Assembly (NCBI GenBank): GCA_027493525.1
Contig: JAOSKN010000001.1
Location: 2,666,001 to 2,730,000, forward strand
DNA from: Planctomycetota bacterium
Lineage (GTDB): Bacteria; Planctomycetota; SZUA-567; H5-PLA8
Direction of reading: 5' to 3'
DNA length: 64,000 bases
A program made the translations under genes and the position numbers. The notes beneath the pieces were generated by a model. It saw only the letters and a list, made by a program, of their open reading frames with translations, was not told where the DNA came from and did not search any database. How positions within the stretch are numbered: the stretch's first letter is position 1; each line of letters begins with the position of its first letter. This document shows positions 1 through 7,491 of the stretch, one piece after another.

Positions 1-2
1 TC

Positions 3-263
3 CCGGCTCCGGAAGCTCCCGCCGCCGATCGCGCGCTGGCCGAATTCCGGCGCCTCAGCGACCTGGATCCCGTCTACCGGCGCGACCGCTGGCGCGGCGT
101 GCGCGAGTGGGAAGCGTACCTCCGCGTCTTCCCCGAACTCCCCGCCGCCCTGCGCCGCGAAGCCGAGGCCCAAGTTGAGCGCTATCGCCGCCAGGAGCAG
201 GATCGTCAGGATCTCCGGCCCATGCATGCGCCCCGCGGCGGCGGCGAGAACCTCGAGTTCTGA
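3..263 (+). CDS. C-terminal end of an unidentified protein (truncated by window edge)
   Basis: An open frame runs from the left edge to a TGA at 261-263 and gives 86 residues with no start codon. The composition is charged (many Arg, Glu, Asp and Gln, with several Trp and Tyr) and codon third positions are GC-rich as in neighbouring real genes. It ends in a hydrophilic tail. There is no signal or membrane segment in the visible part. I do not recognise a family. It converges on the membrane protein encoded on the other strand, whose stop is only a few bases away. Confidence 0.55.
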   Translation, partial: PAPEAPAADRALAEFRRLSDLDPVYRRDRWRGVREWEAYLRVFPELPAALRREAEAQVERYRRQEQDRQDLRPMHAPRGGGENLEF

Positions 264-269
264 GCCGAG

Positions 270-1011
270 CTACGCCGCCTTCGACTGCCGTTCCTTGCGC
301 CATGCCAGCGTCTCCACCACGATCCCCGGCAGCGCCAGCAGGCTCATCTTGAGCATGGCCCGATAGGTTTCATCCTGGAAGAATTCGATCTCCCCGATCA
401 GCAGGCAGATGACCGTCGTCAAGACCACCGGGATTAGCGCACAGGCGCCGGGGATCAGGATCCAGCCCACGACCAACAGCCCCAGACGCGGCCAGGTTCG
501 CGCCACGTTCAACCGCCGCATTGCGCTCCAGCCCCACGTCGCGCCCACGCCGAAAACGGCGACCACCAGCGCCGCCACCGCGCCCATGGCGAGTTCGGAG
601 TTGACGTCCGGCACCCCGCGAAGCAACGGTTCGCTGGCCGGCATCGCCCAGGCGAGCACGCCTCCGAGCGCCAGCACGCTGAACAGGAGTTCGTGCAGCC
701 GGGATCTGAATCTCCGTGCCAATCGTGATCCCCAGCCGTACCGTACCGGCCACGGCCGCCAAGGCTCCGAAAACCAGGAATCCGATGCCCAGCAGGCTGC
801 CCAGCCAGAACAGGCTAAAGGCCATCGAAGCCAGCGGAGCACAAAAAAGGCAGACGAGCGCGACCAAACCAAAGAAGCGCGCCATGCGCTGCGAGTGATA
901 CCGCCAGCCTGCCCAGCGATCGCGCATGGCCACCGCGGCGGCGCGCGGCGGGGCCGGCAGGGAGCCTTCTGGATCTGGGGGCTCCGGGCCTGTTGCGTGC
1001 TGGGTCTCCAT
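270..1011 (-). CDS. Multi-pass membrane protein, interrupted by one frameshift
   Basis: Two overlapping minus-strand frames join into one plausible protein. The N-terminal part (ATG at 1011) has a Pro/Ala-rich cytoplasmic start and two or three hydrophobic helices, ending near '...GITIGTE'. The next frame continues from about position 710 with '...RSRLHELLF', another three or four hydrophobic helices and a basic tail ending at 270. Each frame alone loses membrane segments at the junction, so a single-base indel at about 705-715 is the simplest explanation. About 245 residues in total with roughly six helices. No family recognised. It is divergent from the sigma factor gene at 1100, which leaves a short shared upstream region. 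Confidence 0.6.
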
Positions 1012-1086
1012 TAATTTTCATTACGAATCCTGGGAACCGGCCTTTCGGCGGCGGCCATGATTCAAAGGTAGGGTTGACCGGGCCGT

Positions 1087-1093
1087 GGAGAGG
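1087..1093 (+). promoter_or_regulatory. Shine-Dalgarno that decides the sigma-factor start
   Basis: GGAGAGG lies six bases before the ATG at 1100. An in-frame GTG at 1085 overlaps this site, so the ATG at 1100 is the better start. Confidence 0.6.
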
Positions 1094-1099
1094 TGCACG

Positions 1100-3613
1100 A
1101 TGGGAATTCGCGCGTCAGACCTGAGTTGCATGTCGAGCGCCGGTTTACGGACGGATCCCATGCGCCCCGATGCGCCCGACGAAAACCTGCTCTTCAGGCT
1201 CCAACAACAGGAGCCCCAGGCCGCCGACGAGGCCTTCGCGCGGCATGGCCGGATGGTCTTCAATGCCTGCCTTCGCGTCCTCGGCGATGCGTCCCGGGCC
1301 GAAGACGCGATGCAGGCCGTCTTTCTTCTCCTGATGCACAAGGCGCCGGGTTTCGGGCCGGGCACGGTGCTGGCCGCGTGGCTCTATCGCAGCGCCGTCT
1401 TCGTTTCGCGGGAATCAATGCGTGAGGAAGCGCGCCGTCTCCGGCGAGAACAGGAGGCTCAACGCATGCAGGCCGCATCCGTTCGGGCGGAGGATCCAGA
1501 GGCCGAAGCCGAGGCCGAATGGCGCGAGATCGCGCCGCGGCTCGACGCGGCCATGGCCGGGCTGCCCGAGTCCTTCCGCGCGCCGCTCGTGCTGACCTAT
1601 CTCCAGGGTCTGAGCCACGCCGAGGCCGCCGTGGCGCTTCGGATTCCGGAGGGCACGCTGAAAAGCCGCGTCTCCCGCGCGCTGGAAGCGCTGCGCCGGA
1701 AGCTCGGTGCGCGGCTTTCGGTGGCGGCCCTTGGCGCGCTGCTGGCCCAGCGCGGCGCGGAGGCCGCGCTCCCGGCCGCTTACGCCGCGAGCCTGAGCGG
1801 GCTCAGCGCCACGCCCGCCGCGGGGCAACTCCTGGCCCTCTCGATCAAGGCGCTCAACCTGGCGCAACTCAAGACGGCGCTGGCCGTCTGCGCGCTGGTG
1901 GTGGCGGCCGGCGCGAGCGTCCCGTTGGGCCTGGCGCTTTTCCCCGAAGCCGGCCCGCCCAGGACCGCGGCGCCGGAGGCCGCGCGCGCCGACGCGTCCG
2001 AGCCCGACGGCGCCGGCGTGCCGGGATTCCTCGGGCGGACCATTACGGCCGCGCCCGGGCAGGCGGTCGACGGCGTGCGCCTGCGCCTGCTCGCCTCCGA
2101 AACCCGCTTGGTGGTCGGCGGCACGCCGCTGAACCTCGACCTCGAGATCGAGGCGGCCGACGGCCAGCCGCACACGCTGCTCTTGCACGACTTCCAACTC
2201 GAATGGGAATGCTACGATCCGGACGGCGCGCCCGCGTCGATGGACATGCTGATTCCGCACGACACGCCGCCGCTGAAGGTGCGCCCGGTGGAGATCGCCC
2301 CGGGCCGGCCCTACCGGCTCAGCGCGCCCCTGGGCGGCGAGCCGGTCTCGCTGCAGGAGCGCCGCTCGGGTATCCTGCGCGCGGTGCGCTTCTTCTTCCC
2401 CGGCCGCTACCGGCTCGCCGTGTGCTACACCAGCGCCGAGACCTGGACGGAAACCGAACTCGACCTTTCCGCGACGGCCGGGGCCAAGCGCGTTTTCCAG
2501 GGCGAGTTGCGCAGCAACTTCGTGGAGTTCGACGTCGAGAATCCGCCGCGCGGGGTGCCCGTCGAGGGGCTCGAACTCCGGCTCCAGGCGAGCGCCAATC
2601 GCATCCTGCCGGCCGGCAAGCCCGTGGAACTGACCCTGACCTTCGCGTGCGCCGACGAGAAGGCGCGCGCGCTCTTCTTCGGCACGCGCGAGCCGCAGCT
2701 CCGTTGGGAGGTCTCCGGCCCGGAGGCGCCGGACGTGCGGCTCACGACGCTCCGCTCGGAGGTGCGGATTCCGGAGCAGACCGTCGTGGAGCGCGCGGCG
2801 CCCGGCCGGCCGTTTGCCGTCAGGCGCGCGCTGGAAGGGCTGCCGTTGAGCCTTACCGAACATGCCGGGGCGCGCAGGGATGTGCTCCAGATGTTCAGCC
2901 CGGGCGTTTACCGCATCCACGCCGTCTACGCCAACCGGGGCGACAAGCCGCTCCAGGGCGGCCCCGCCGTCCCCGAGGCTTGGCATGGCGAGGTCCGCAG
3001 CAACACGATCGAACTCACCGTCGATCCGCTCAAGCTGGGCGGCGACCTCCTCGAGCCGGGCGCGGTCGTGGACGGGCTGGCGCTGAAGCTCGAGGCCCAG
3101 GCCGAACGCGGCAACTTCGAGGGCGTCAACCTGACGCACCGGCTGAGCCTCGAGTCGGCCGACGGGAAGCCGCACACGTTGCTCTTCGGCAACCGCGCGC
3201 CGCAGTTCTTCTGGGCGGTCATCGACCTGGCCCGCGAAGGCGTCTCGGTGGTCGAGGAAGAACATTTTGTCACGCGCGGGATGCCCAAGACGACGGTGCG
3301 CACCGTCAACGCCCGGCGCAGCCATGAAGAGACGCGCGCCTGGACCGGTCGCGGCGCGCCGCTGACGCTGGTCGAGTCGGTGCTCTACAGCGAACGCCGC
3401 CTGACGCTCGCGCAACCGGGCCGCTATCAGGTTTTCGCCGTCTACGCCAACCACACCCGCGAACGCCTCGACCCGGGACTGACCCCCGAACAGCGCACGA
3501 TCAAGGACGCGTGGCTGGGCGTGGTCGCGTCGAACCCGGTCGAGATCGAAGTCCCCGCCGTGCAGGCCCCGCCGCCCGCCGATGAACCCGGCGGCGACCG
3601 GGAACAGTTTTGA
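1100..3613 (+). CDS. ECF sigma factor fused to a membrane segment and three tandem extracytoplasmic repeats
   Basis: Numbered from the upstream GTG at 1085 (five codons before the chosen ATG), residues 35-115 match sigma-70 region 2 and 145-205 match region 4, with the helix-turn-helix around 'SHAEAAVALRIPEGTLKSR'. A short Ala/Leu-rich linker leads to one hydrophobic helix at about 262-286. The remaining 550 residues contain three copies of a domain about 165 residues long starting near 327, 492 and 659. Each opens with a V(D/E)GLxLxL strand and contains a PHTLL or ARALFFG strand and a late 'PGRYRxxxxY' motif. Known ECF factors with C-terminal extensions are common in Planctomycetes. I infer that the repeats sense an envelope or extracellular cue and that the membrane segment holds the sigma domain at the membrane. 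No anti-sigma gene is adjacent. Confidence 0.85.
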   Translation: MGIRASDLSCMSSAGLRTDPMRPDAPDENLLFRLQQQEPQAADEAFARHGRMVFNACLRVLGDASRAEDAMQAVFLLLMHKAPGFGPGTVLAAWLYRSAVFVSRESMREEARRLRREQEAQRMQAASVRAEDPEAEAEAEWREIAPRLDAAMAGLPESFRAPLVLTYLQGLSHAEAAVALRIPEGTLKSRVSRALEALRRKLGARLSVAALGALLAQRGAEAALPAAYAASLSGLSATPAAGQLLALSIKALNLAQLKTALAVCALVVAAGASVPLGLALFPEAGPPRTAAPEAARADASEPDGAGVPGFLGRTITAAPGQAVDGVRLRLLASETRLVVGGTPLNLDLEIEAADGQPHTLLLHDFQLEWECYDPDGAPASMDMLIPHDTPPLKVRPVEIAPGRPYRLSAPLGGEPVSLQERRSGILRAVRFFFPGRYRLAVCYTSAETWTETELDLSATAGAKRVFQGELRSNFVEFDVENPPRGVPVEGLELRLQASANRILPAGKPVELTLTFACADEKARALFFGTREPQLRWEVSGPEAPDVRLTTLRSEVRIPEQTVVERAAPGRPFAVRRALEGLPLSLTEHAGARRDVLQMFSPGVYRIHAVYANRGDKPLQGGPAVPEAWHGEVRSNTIELTVDPLKLGGDLLEPGAVVDGLALKLEAQAERGNFEGVNLTHRLSLESADGKPHTLLFGNRAPQFFWAVIDLAREGVSVVEEEHFVTRGMPKTTVRTVNARRSHEETRAWTGRGAPLTLVESVLYSERRLTLAQPGRYQVFAVYANHTRERLDPGLTPEQRTIKDAWLGVVASNPVEIEVPAVQAPPPADEPGGDREQF

Positions 3614-3636
3614 CGTAAGGCGCCGCCAGAAATGAA

Positions 3637-3664
3637 AAGAGCCGGGAAGGAATCCCCGGCTCTT
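3637..3664. terminator. Bidirectional hairpin between convergent genes
   Basis: A perfect 10-bp stem (AAGAGCCGGG pairing with CCCGGCTCTT, 8-base loop) sits between the stop of the sigma factor and the stop of the Tyr-rich protein. A short A-run before it gives a T-rich tail on the minus strand. Confidence 0.6.
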
Positions 3665-3700
3665 ACCTCAACCTAAGCTGCTTTACCGCTCGAACCGTCG

Positions 3701-4372
3701 TTACCGGCAATGCCGCCGGGAGGAATAATGCGCGCGGCCGTAATACCCGTGATTCGAGTAGTAGCGGTAGCCCGAGCCGTAGTAACCGTGATAGCGCGAC
3801 GGATAGTAGCAACTCCGGTAATAAGGCCGGTAGTAGCCGCCGTAGTAGTAGTTCCCGTAGTAACGCGGGTAGTACCAGGAGTACGGGTACGAGGAGTATC
3901 CCACGGAAATGTAGCTCGAGGGGGCGTAGTAGCTGTCCGAGGCGTAGTAGACCGAGCCGGCGGGCTGGTTGTACTGATACCGCGAGGCCTCGTCGGACGT
4001 GTACTCGGTCTTGGCGCGCTCGTAGTCCGACTCGCTGACGTAGCGGCTCGCCTGGCGCGTGCTCGTCGTCGCGGGAAGATCGTACTCGGCGACCTTCTCG
4101 ACCGTGCCGGAGGCCGCCTGCCCGCCACGCCGTACCAGCGCTGCGATGACCTTCTCGGAGACCTGCGCCTCCTTCAACGCCACGATCTGGTCGGTCCCGA
4201 CCCGTGCATACGCCTTGTGCGCACCGATCCAGGCCAGCAGGACCTCGTCGCCAAGCCCCGCTTTGGTCAACTTGACCGCGTCCTCGACCGGCGCGCCCGG
4301 GAGGTCTTCGGCGCAGGCCAGCGCACCGCCGATGAACAGACATACGGCCGCAAGGTGCAGAATGGATTTCAT
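3701..4372 (-). CDS. Secreted tyrosine-rich protein
   Basis: Begins with a clear signal peptide (basic start, hydrophobic core, 'GGALACAED' cleavage region). Residues about 25-90 form a small helical domain with a pattern of valine, alanine and leucine ('DAVKLTKAGLGDEVLLAWI...VSEKVIAALVRRGG'), reminiscent of short regulatory or SHOCT-like helices, but I cannot name it. The last 90 residues are extremely rich in Tyr, Gly, Ser and Arg (runs such as YYGNYYYGGYY), a low-complexity tail like those of surface or coat proteins where Tyr can be cross-linked. Function unknown; a cell-surface or matrix role is inference. 223 residues, single gene, convergent with the sigma factor and divergent from the next gene. 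Confidence 0.7.
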   Translation of the reverse strand: MKSILHLAAVCLFIGGALACAEDLPGAPVEDAVKLTKAGLGDEVLLAWIGAHKAYARVGTDQIVALKEAQVSEKVIAALVRRGGQAASGTVEKVAEYDLPATTSTRQASRYVSESDYERAKTEYTSDEASRYQYNQPAGSVYYASDSYYAPSSYISVGYSSYPYSWYYPRYYGNYYYGGYYRPYYRSCYYPSRYHGYYGSGYRYYSNHGYYGRAHYSSRRHCR

Positions 4373-4592
4373 GGTGCTGTCCTCCTTATTCTTCCAACGT
4401 CCCAGCCCAAGGCATTATTCCAGACTCAGGAGTCAAAATCTACTTGTGGGGACGATTGGTTCCCGCTGGCCCCAAGACTCCAAATCCTCCATTCGGTTGC
4501 CCTCGCCTAACTCCAGTCCCAACCGGTACTTCCCATTTTTCCTCGACATGGGCATCTCCTGGCCCTATGACCGGGTATAGTTACGTAGGGCA

Positions 4593-5138
4593 TTGGAGGC
4601 CCAGACTTTGTCCGGACGCCCGGTCCGTACGCCCGAAGTCACCGCCGACGACCGCGTCAAGCGCGCCTACGGCATCATGAGCGACATCCGCGCCAAGCTG
4701 TACCGACGGCTCGCGGATTTCGTCCTGGCCAACGAATCGCGCTTCCGCGCCGAGACGCTCTCCGAGGATTCCTACTCGTTCTGCCTCCAGCAGATGGAGG
4801 ATCAGTTCCTCAACAAGCTGAACGTAGTCGAGCGCGCCGTGGTGGAACTGGCGCGTTCGGAGCACCCCGAAGCCCAGACCACGACCACCACCTACGAGAC
4901 CGTCGAGGTCGTCGCCAAGCGGGACGAGCTGCCCCAGAAGATCGCCGATGTGCTCGCCGAGCATGCCGAGAGCGATTTCCTCGACATGTGCGTGCTCCGT
5001 TGCGACGACGAGCAGGCCGAAGTGATCGTCGTGCTGGCGCGCGAGGACGCCCAGCCGTCCGGCGCCGAGCCCGTCCAGGAATCGGCCTCGGCCGACGGCG
5101 ATTCCGAAACGCGCGGCGAAAGCGACGATATCACCTGA
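4593..5138 (+). CDS. Conserved-looking hypothetical cytoplasmic protein
   Basis: A 181-residue soluble protein starting at TTG 4593 (an in-frame TAG just upstream limits the start; an ATG at 4677 is an alternative). It is alpha-helical and acidic with no signal peptide. The first 100 residues are helix-forming ('DIRAKLYRRLADFVLANESRF') and the second half has a mixed alpha/beta pattern. The tail is Ser/Glu/Asp-rich and disordered. No family recognised. A strong hairpin repeat begins right at its stop codon. Confidence 0.6.
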   Translation: MEAQTLSGRPVRTPEVTADDRVKRAYGIMSDIRAKLYRRLADFVLANESRFRAETLSEDSYSFCLQQMEDQFLNKLNVVERAVVELARSEHPEAQTTTTTYETVEVVAKRDELPQKIADVLAEHAESDFLDMCVLRCDDEQAEVIVVLAREDAQPSGAEPVQESASADGDSETRGESDDIT

Positions 5139-5141
5139 GTA

Positions 5142-5183
5142 CCGCGCCGCAGGATTTCCTGGCCCGTTGCTTCTGCGGCGCGG
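5142..5183. repeat. REP-like palindrome sharing its core with the 52 kb repeat
   Basis: Perfect 11-bp inverted arms, CCGCGCCGCAG at 5142-5152 and CTGCGGCGCGG at 5173-5183, start immediately after the stop codon context TGAGTACCG. The same GAGTACCGCGCCGCAG core recurs in inverted pairs at 52042-52232. It could also act as a transcription-ending hairpin, but there is no T-run. Confidence 0.6.
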
Positions 5184-5327
5184 CGCCGAGTTTTCCGCCC
5201 TTCCGCTTGCACATGCACTTTCCGCGTACTCCGGGATAATACGGGCGCTGAGGCCCTCCTCTGCCGTCTGCGGCGAGGGGGGCGCTTGCGCACACGCCCC
5301 CTAAGCGTGCGGGGTTTTGAGGACGCC

Positions 5328-6182
5328 ATGGAACGCGCCCAGGACCAGTCGCCGCCGACTCCCGAGGCCCGCGCCAAGCTGGTTCGGCTGGAAGGCCTGC
5401 TGAAGGACTACGGCCGCGTGATGGTGGCCTATTCCGGCGGCGTCGATTCGACCTTCCTGGCCGCCATCGCCGGGCGGGTGCTTGGCGCCGAGGCCGTGGC
5501 GGTGACCGCGCAGTCGGAGTCGCTGGCGCCGGAGGAACTCGAGGCCGCCGCCGGGTATGCGCGGAGCTTCGGGTTCCGGCACGAGATCGTCCGCACCGAG
5601 GAACTCGCCAACCCGAGCTACGCCAGCAATCCGCTCAATCGCTGCTACTTCTGCAAGTCCGAGCTGATGGGCAAGCTGCGCAAGCTGGCCGAGGCGCGCG
5701 GGATCCCATTCATCGCGCTGGGCGCGATCATGGACGACCTGGGCGACGACCGGCCCGGCGAATCGGCATCCCTGGAGCGCGGCGCCGTCTTCCCGCTGCG
5801 GGAGGCCAAGCTGTATAAGGCCGAGATCCGCGCGTTGAGCCGCGAGCTGGGCCTGCCCACGGCCGACAAGCCCGGCGGCGCGTGTCTCTCCAGCCGGATC
5901 CCCTTCGGCGAACCCGTCACCGCCGAGAAGCTGAGCCAGATCGCGGCGGGCGAGGCCGTCCTGCGCCGCATGGGCTTCGAGGCCTGCCGGGTGCGGCATC
6001 ACGGGAGCATCGCGCGCCTGGAGGTCCCCGCGAACGAGCTGGCGGCGCTGCTGGCGCGGCGCGAGGAACTCCTGGCGGAGTTGAAACCGCTGGGCTTCGT
6101 CTTCGTCACGCTGGACCTGCAGGGCCTGCGGTCGGGCTCGCTCCACGAAGCCGTCCGCGCGGAGCGCGCGGCCCCACGATGA
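5328..6182 (+). CDS. larE: ATP-dependent sacrificial sulfur transferase LarE
   Basis: LarE adenylates a pyridinium dicarboxylate intermediate and donates sulfur in biosynthesis of the nickel-pincer cofactor of lactate racemase. Here the PP-loop SGGVDS is at residues 36-41, a CYFC motif at about 106-109, and the conserved 'GGACLSSRIPFG' segment places Cys186 where the LarE sacrificial cysteine is expected. Length (284 residues) fits the family. The ATG at 5328 is preferred over the upstream TTG at 5286 because GAGGA lies four bases ahead. Its stop overlaps the tatC ATG (ATGA), so the two are probably co-translated. No larA, larB or larC is in the window, so the acceptor enzyme is unknown. Family members not devoted to lactate racemase also exist. 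Confidence 0.88.
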   Translation: MERAQDQSPPTPEARAKLVRLEGLLKDYGRVMVAYSGGVDSTFLAAIAGRVLGAEAVAVTAQSESLAPEELEAAAGYARSFGFRHEIVRTEELANPSYASNPLNRCYFCKSELMGKLRKLAEARGIPFIALGAIMDDLGDDRPGESASLERGAVFPLREAKLYKAEIRALSRELGLPTADKPGGACLSSRIPFGEPVTAEKLSQIAAGEAVLRRMGFEACRVRHHGSIARLEVPANELAALLARREELLAELKPLGFVFVTLDLQGLRSGSLHEAVRAERAAPR

Positions 6183-7366
6183 GCGACGGGAATCCCGCAC
6201 TCGAATCGGACCCGGAAGCACCCGCGGCGCGGGGCGGGGAAAACGGGTCCGCGCAGGACCTCGTTCCGGCCCCGGCCCAGGCGCCGCTGTCCAAGGAGGC
6301 TGCCGACGCCGGCGCGGCCCCCAAGCCGGCGGCGAAGCCCGAGCCCGTCCCGGCGGCCCGCCCCAAGGCCCCCGCACCGCCTCCCGCGAAGCGTTCCAGG
6401 GCTCCGGAGCCCGACCCGGAAGAGGACGGCCCGCGCATGGGCTTCCTCGACCACCTGATGGAGCTGCGCAAGCGGCTGGTCTCGGCCATCGCCGCGATCG
6501 TGCTGATGACCGTCCTCTCGCTGTTCTTTCACAAGCCGGTCTTCGACTTCCTGCGCTGGCCGCTGGACCAGGTCAACGCCTCGTTCCGCGACGATCCCGA
6601 GTTGCGGCGCATGCTCACCGATACGCGCCTGCCCCCGGACATCCGCGGCGAGATCCGCGAGGCCGTGCCGGACGACGCCCAGTACGCGCTGGTGCTGGAC
6701 GCTTTTTACGACCGCGACCTGTTCGACGCCGACGGGTTCCCGGTGACCGACCCGGCCTTCCGCAAACGCCTGAAGCTCCTGGACATCAACGCCACCGCGC
6801 CGGTCGTGCAGCAGATCAGCGTCAACCCGCTCGGGCTGATGATGATCCTGATGAAGATCTCGGTCTACGCGGGCCTGCTGCTCAGCTCGCCCATCGTGCT
6901 CTACGAACTCTGGGCCTTCATCTCGCCCGGGTTGCGCGACAACGAACGTTCGGCGATCCGGCCCGTGCTGGCCGGCGGCATCTTCTGCTTCCTGGTCGGC
7001 GCCGGGTTCTGTTACCGGATCGTCTTTCCGCTCACCATCCAGTTCCTGGTCTGGTTCGACGTGTACCTGGGCTATTTGCCGATGTACACGCCGGAGGAGT
7101 ACATGAACTTGCTGCTGACGTTCATGCTCCTCTTCGGGGCGATCTTCGAGATTCCGCTGGTCTCCGCGGTGCTCGCGCGCCTGAAGGTGCTGCACCCGAG
7201 CGTGCTGACGCGGTACTGGCGCTACGTGACGCTGGCGTGCTTCATCCTGGGATCGCTGCTTTCTCCGGGTAGCGACATGATCTCGATGGTGCTGATGTCG
7301 GGTTCGCTCCTGTTCCTGTACGTCGTCTCGATCGTCCTGACGCGGCTGGTCTACCCGAAGGATTGA
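6179..7366 (+). CDS. tatC: Sec-independent protein translocase subunit TatC
   Basis: TatC is the multispanning receptor of the twin-arginine export pathway, which moves folded proteins across the cytoplasmic membrane. The typical 'FLDHLMELRKRL' entry motif is at about 89-100, followed by six hydrophobic helices and the conserved 'YELWAFISPGLRDNER' and 'TPPxxF-like YTPEEYMNLLLTFMLLFGAIFEIP' regions. Two oddities: an 85-residue Pro/Ala/Lys-rich N-terminal extension not present in most TatC, and an insertion of about 80 residues in the first periplasmic loop. Start codon overlaps the larE stop. No tatA or tatB is adjacent. 395 residues against about 250 for E. coli TatC, explained by the two additions. 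Confidence 0.92.
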   Translation: MSDGNPALESDPEAPAARGGENGSAQDLVPAPAQAPLSKEAADAGAAPKPAAKPEPVPAARPKAPAPPPAKRSRAPEPDPEEDGPRMGFLDHLMELRKRLVSAIAAIVLMTVLSLFFHKPVFDFLRWPLDQVNASFRDDPELRRMLTDTRLPPDIRGEIREAVPDDAQYALVLDAFYDRDLFDADGFPVTDPAFRKRLKLLDINATAPVVQQISVNPLGLMMILMKISVYAGLLLSSPIVLYELWAFISPGLRDNERSAIRPVLAGGIFCFLVGAGFCYRIVFPLTIQFLVWFDVYLGYLPMYTPEEYMNLLLTFMLLFGAIFEIPLVSAVLARLKVLHPSVLTRYWRYVTLACFILGSLLSPGSDMISMVLMSGSLLFLYVVSIVLTRLVYPKD

Positions 7367-7491
7367 TCCAGGGCGGGCTATCAAAACGGCGTTGACCGGA
7401 AGCGCGCTGCGCGGTTGAAGCCTTGGGGTGACGCGCGGCGGCGGAATCGAGTACGCTGGGGGCCGGTTTGCAAGGGGGATGGCCGCGTCGC

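Noticed and set aside
1415..3454. A 679-codon minus-strand frame over the sigma factor gene
   Set aside because: Low-information Arg/Gly/Ala composition, no start context, and overlaps a strongly supported gene.
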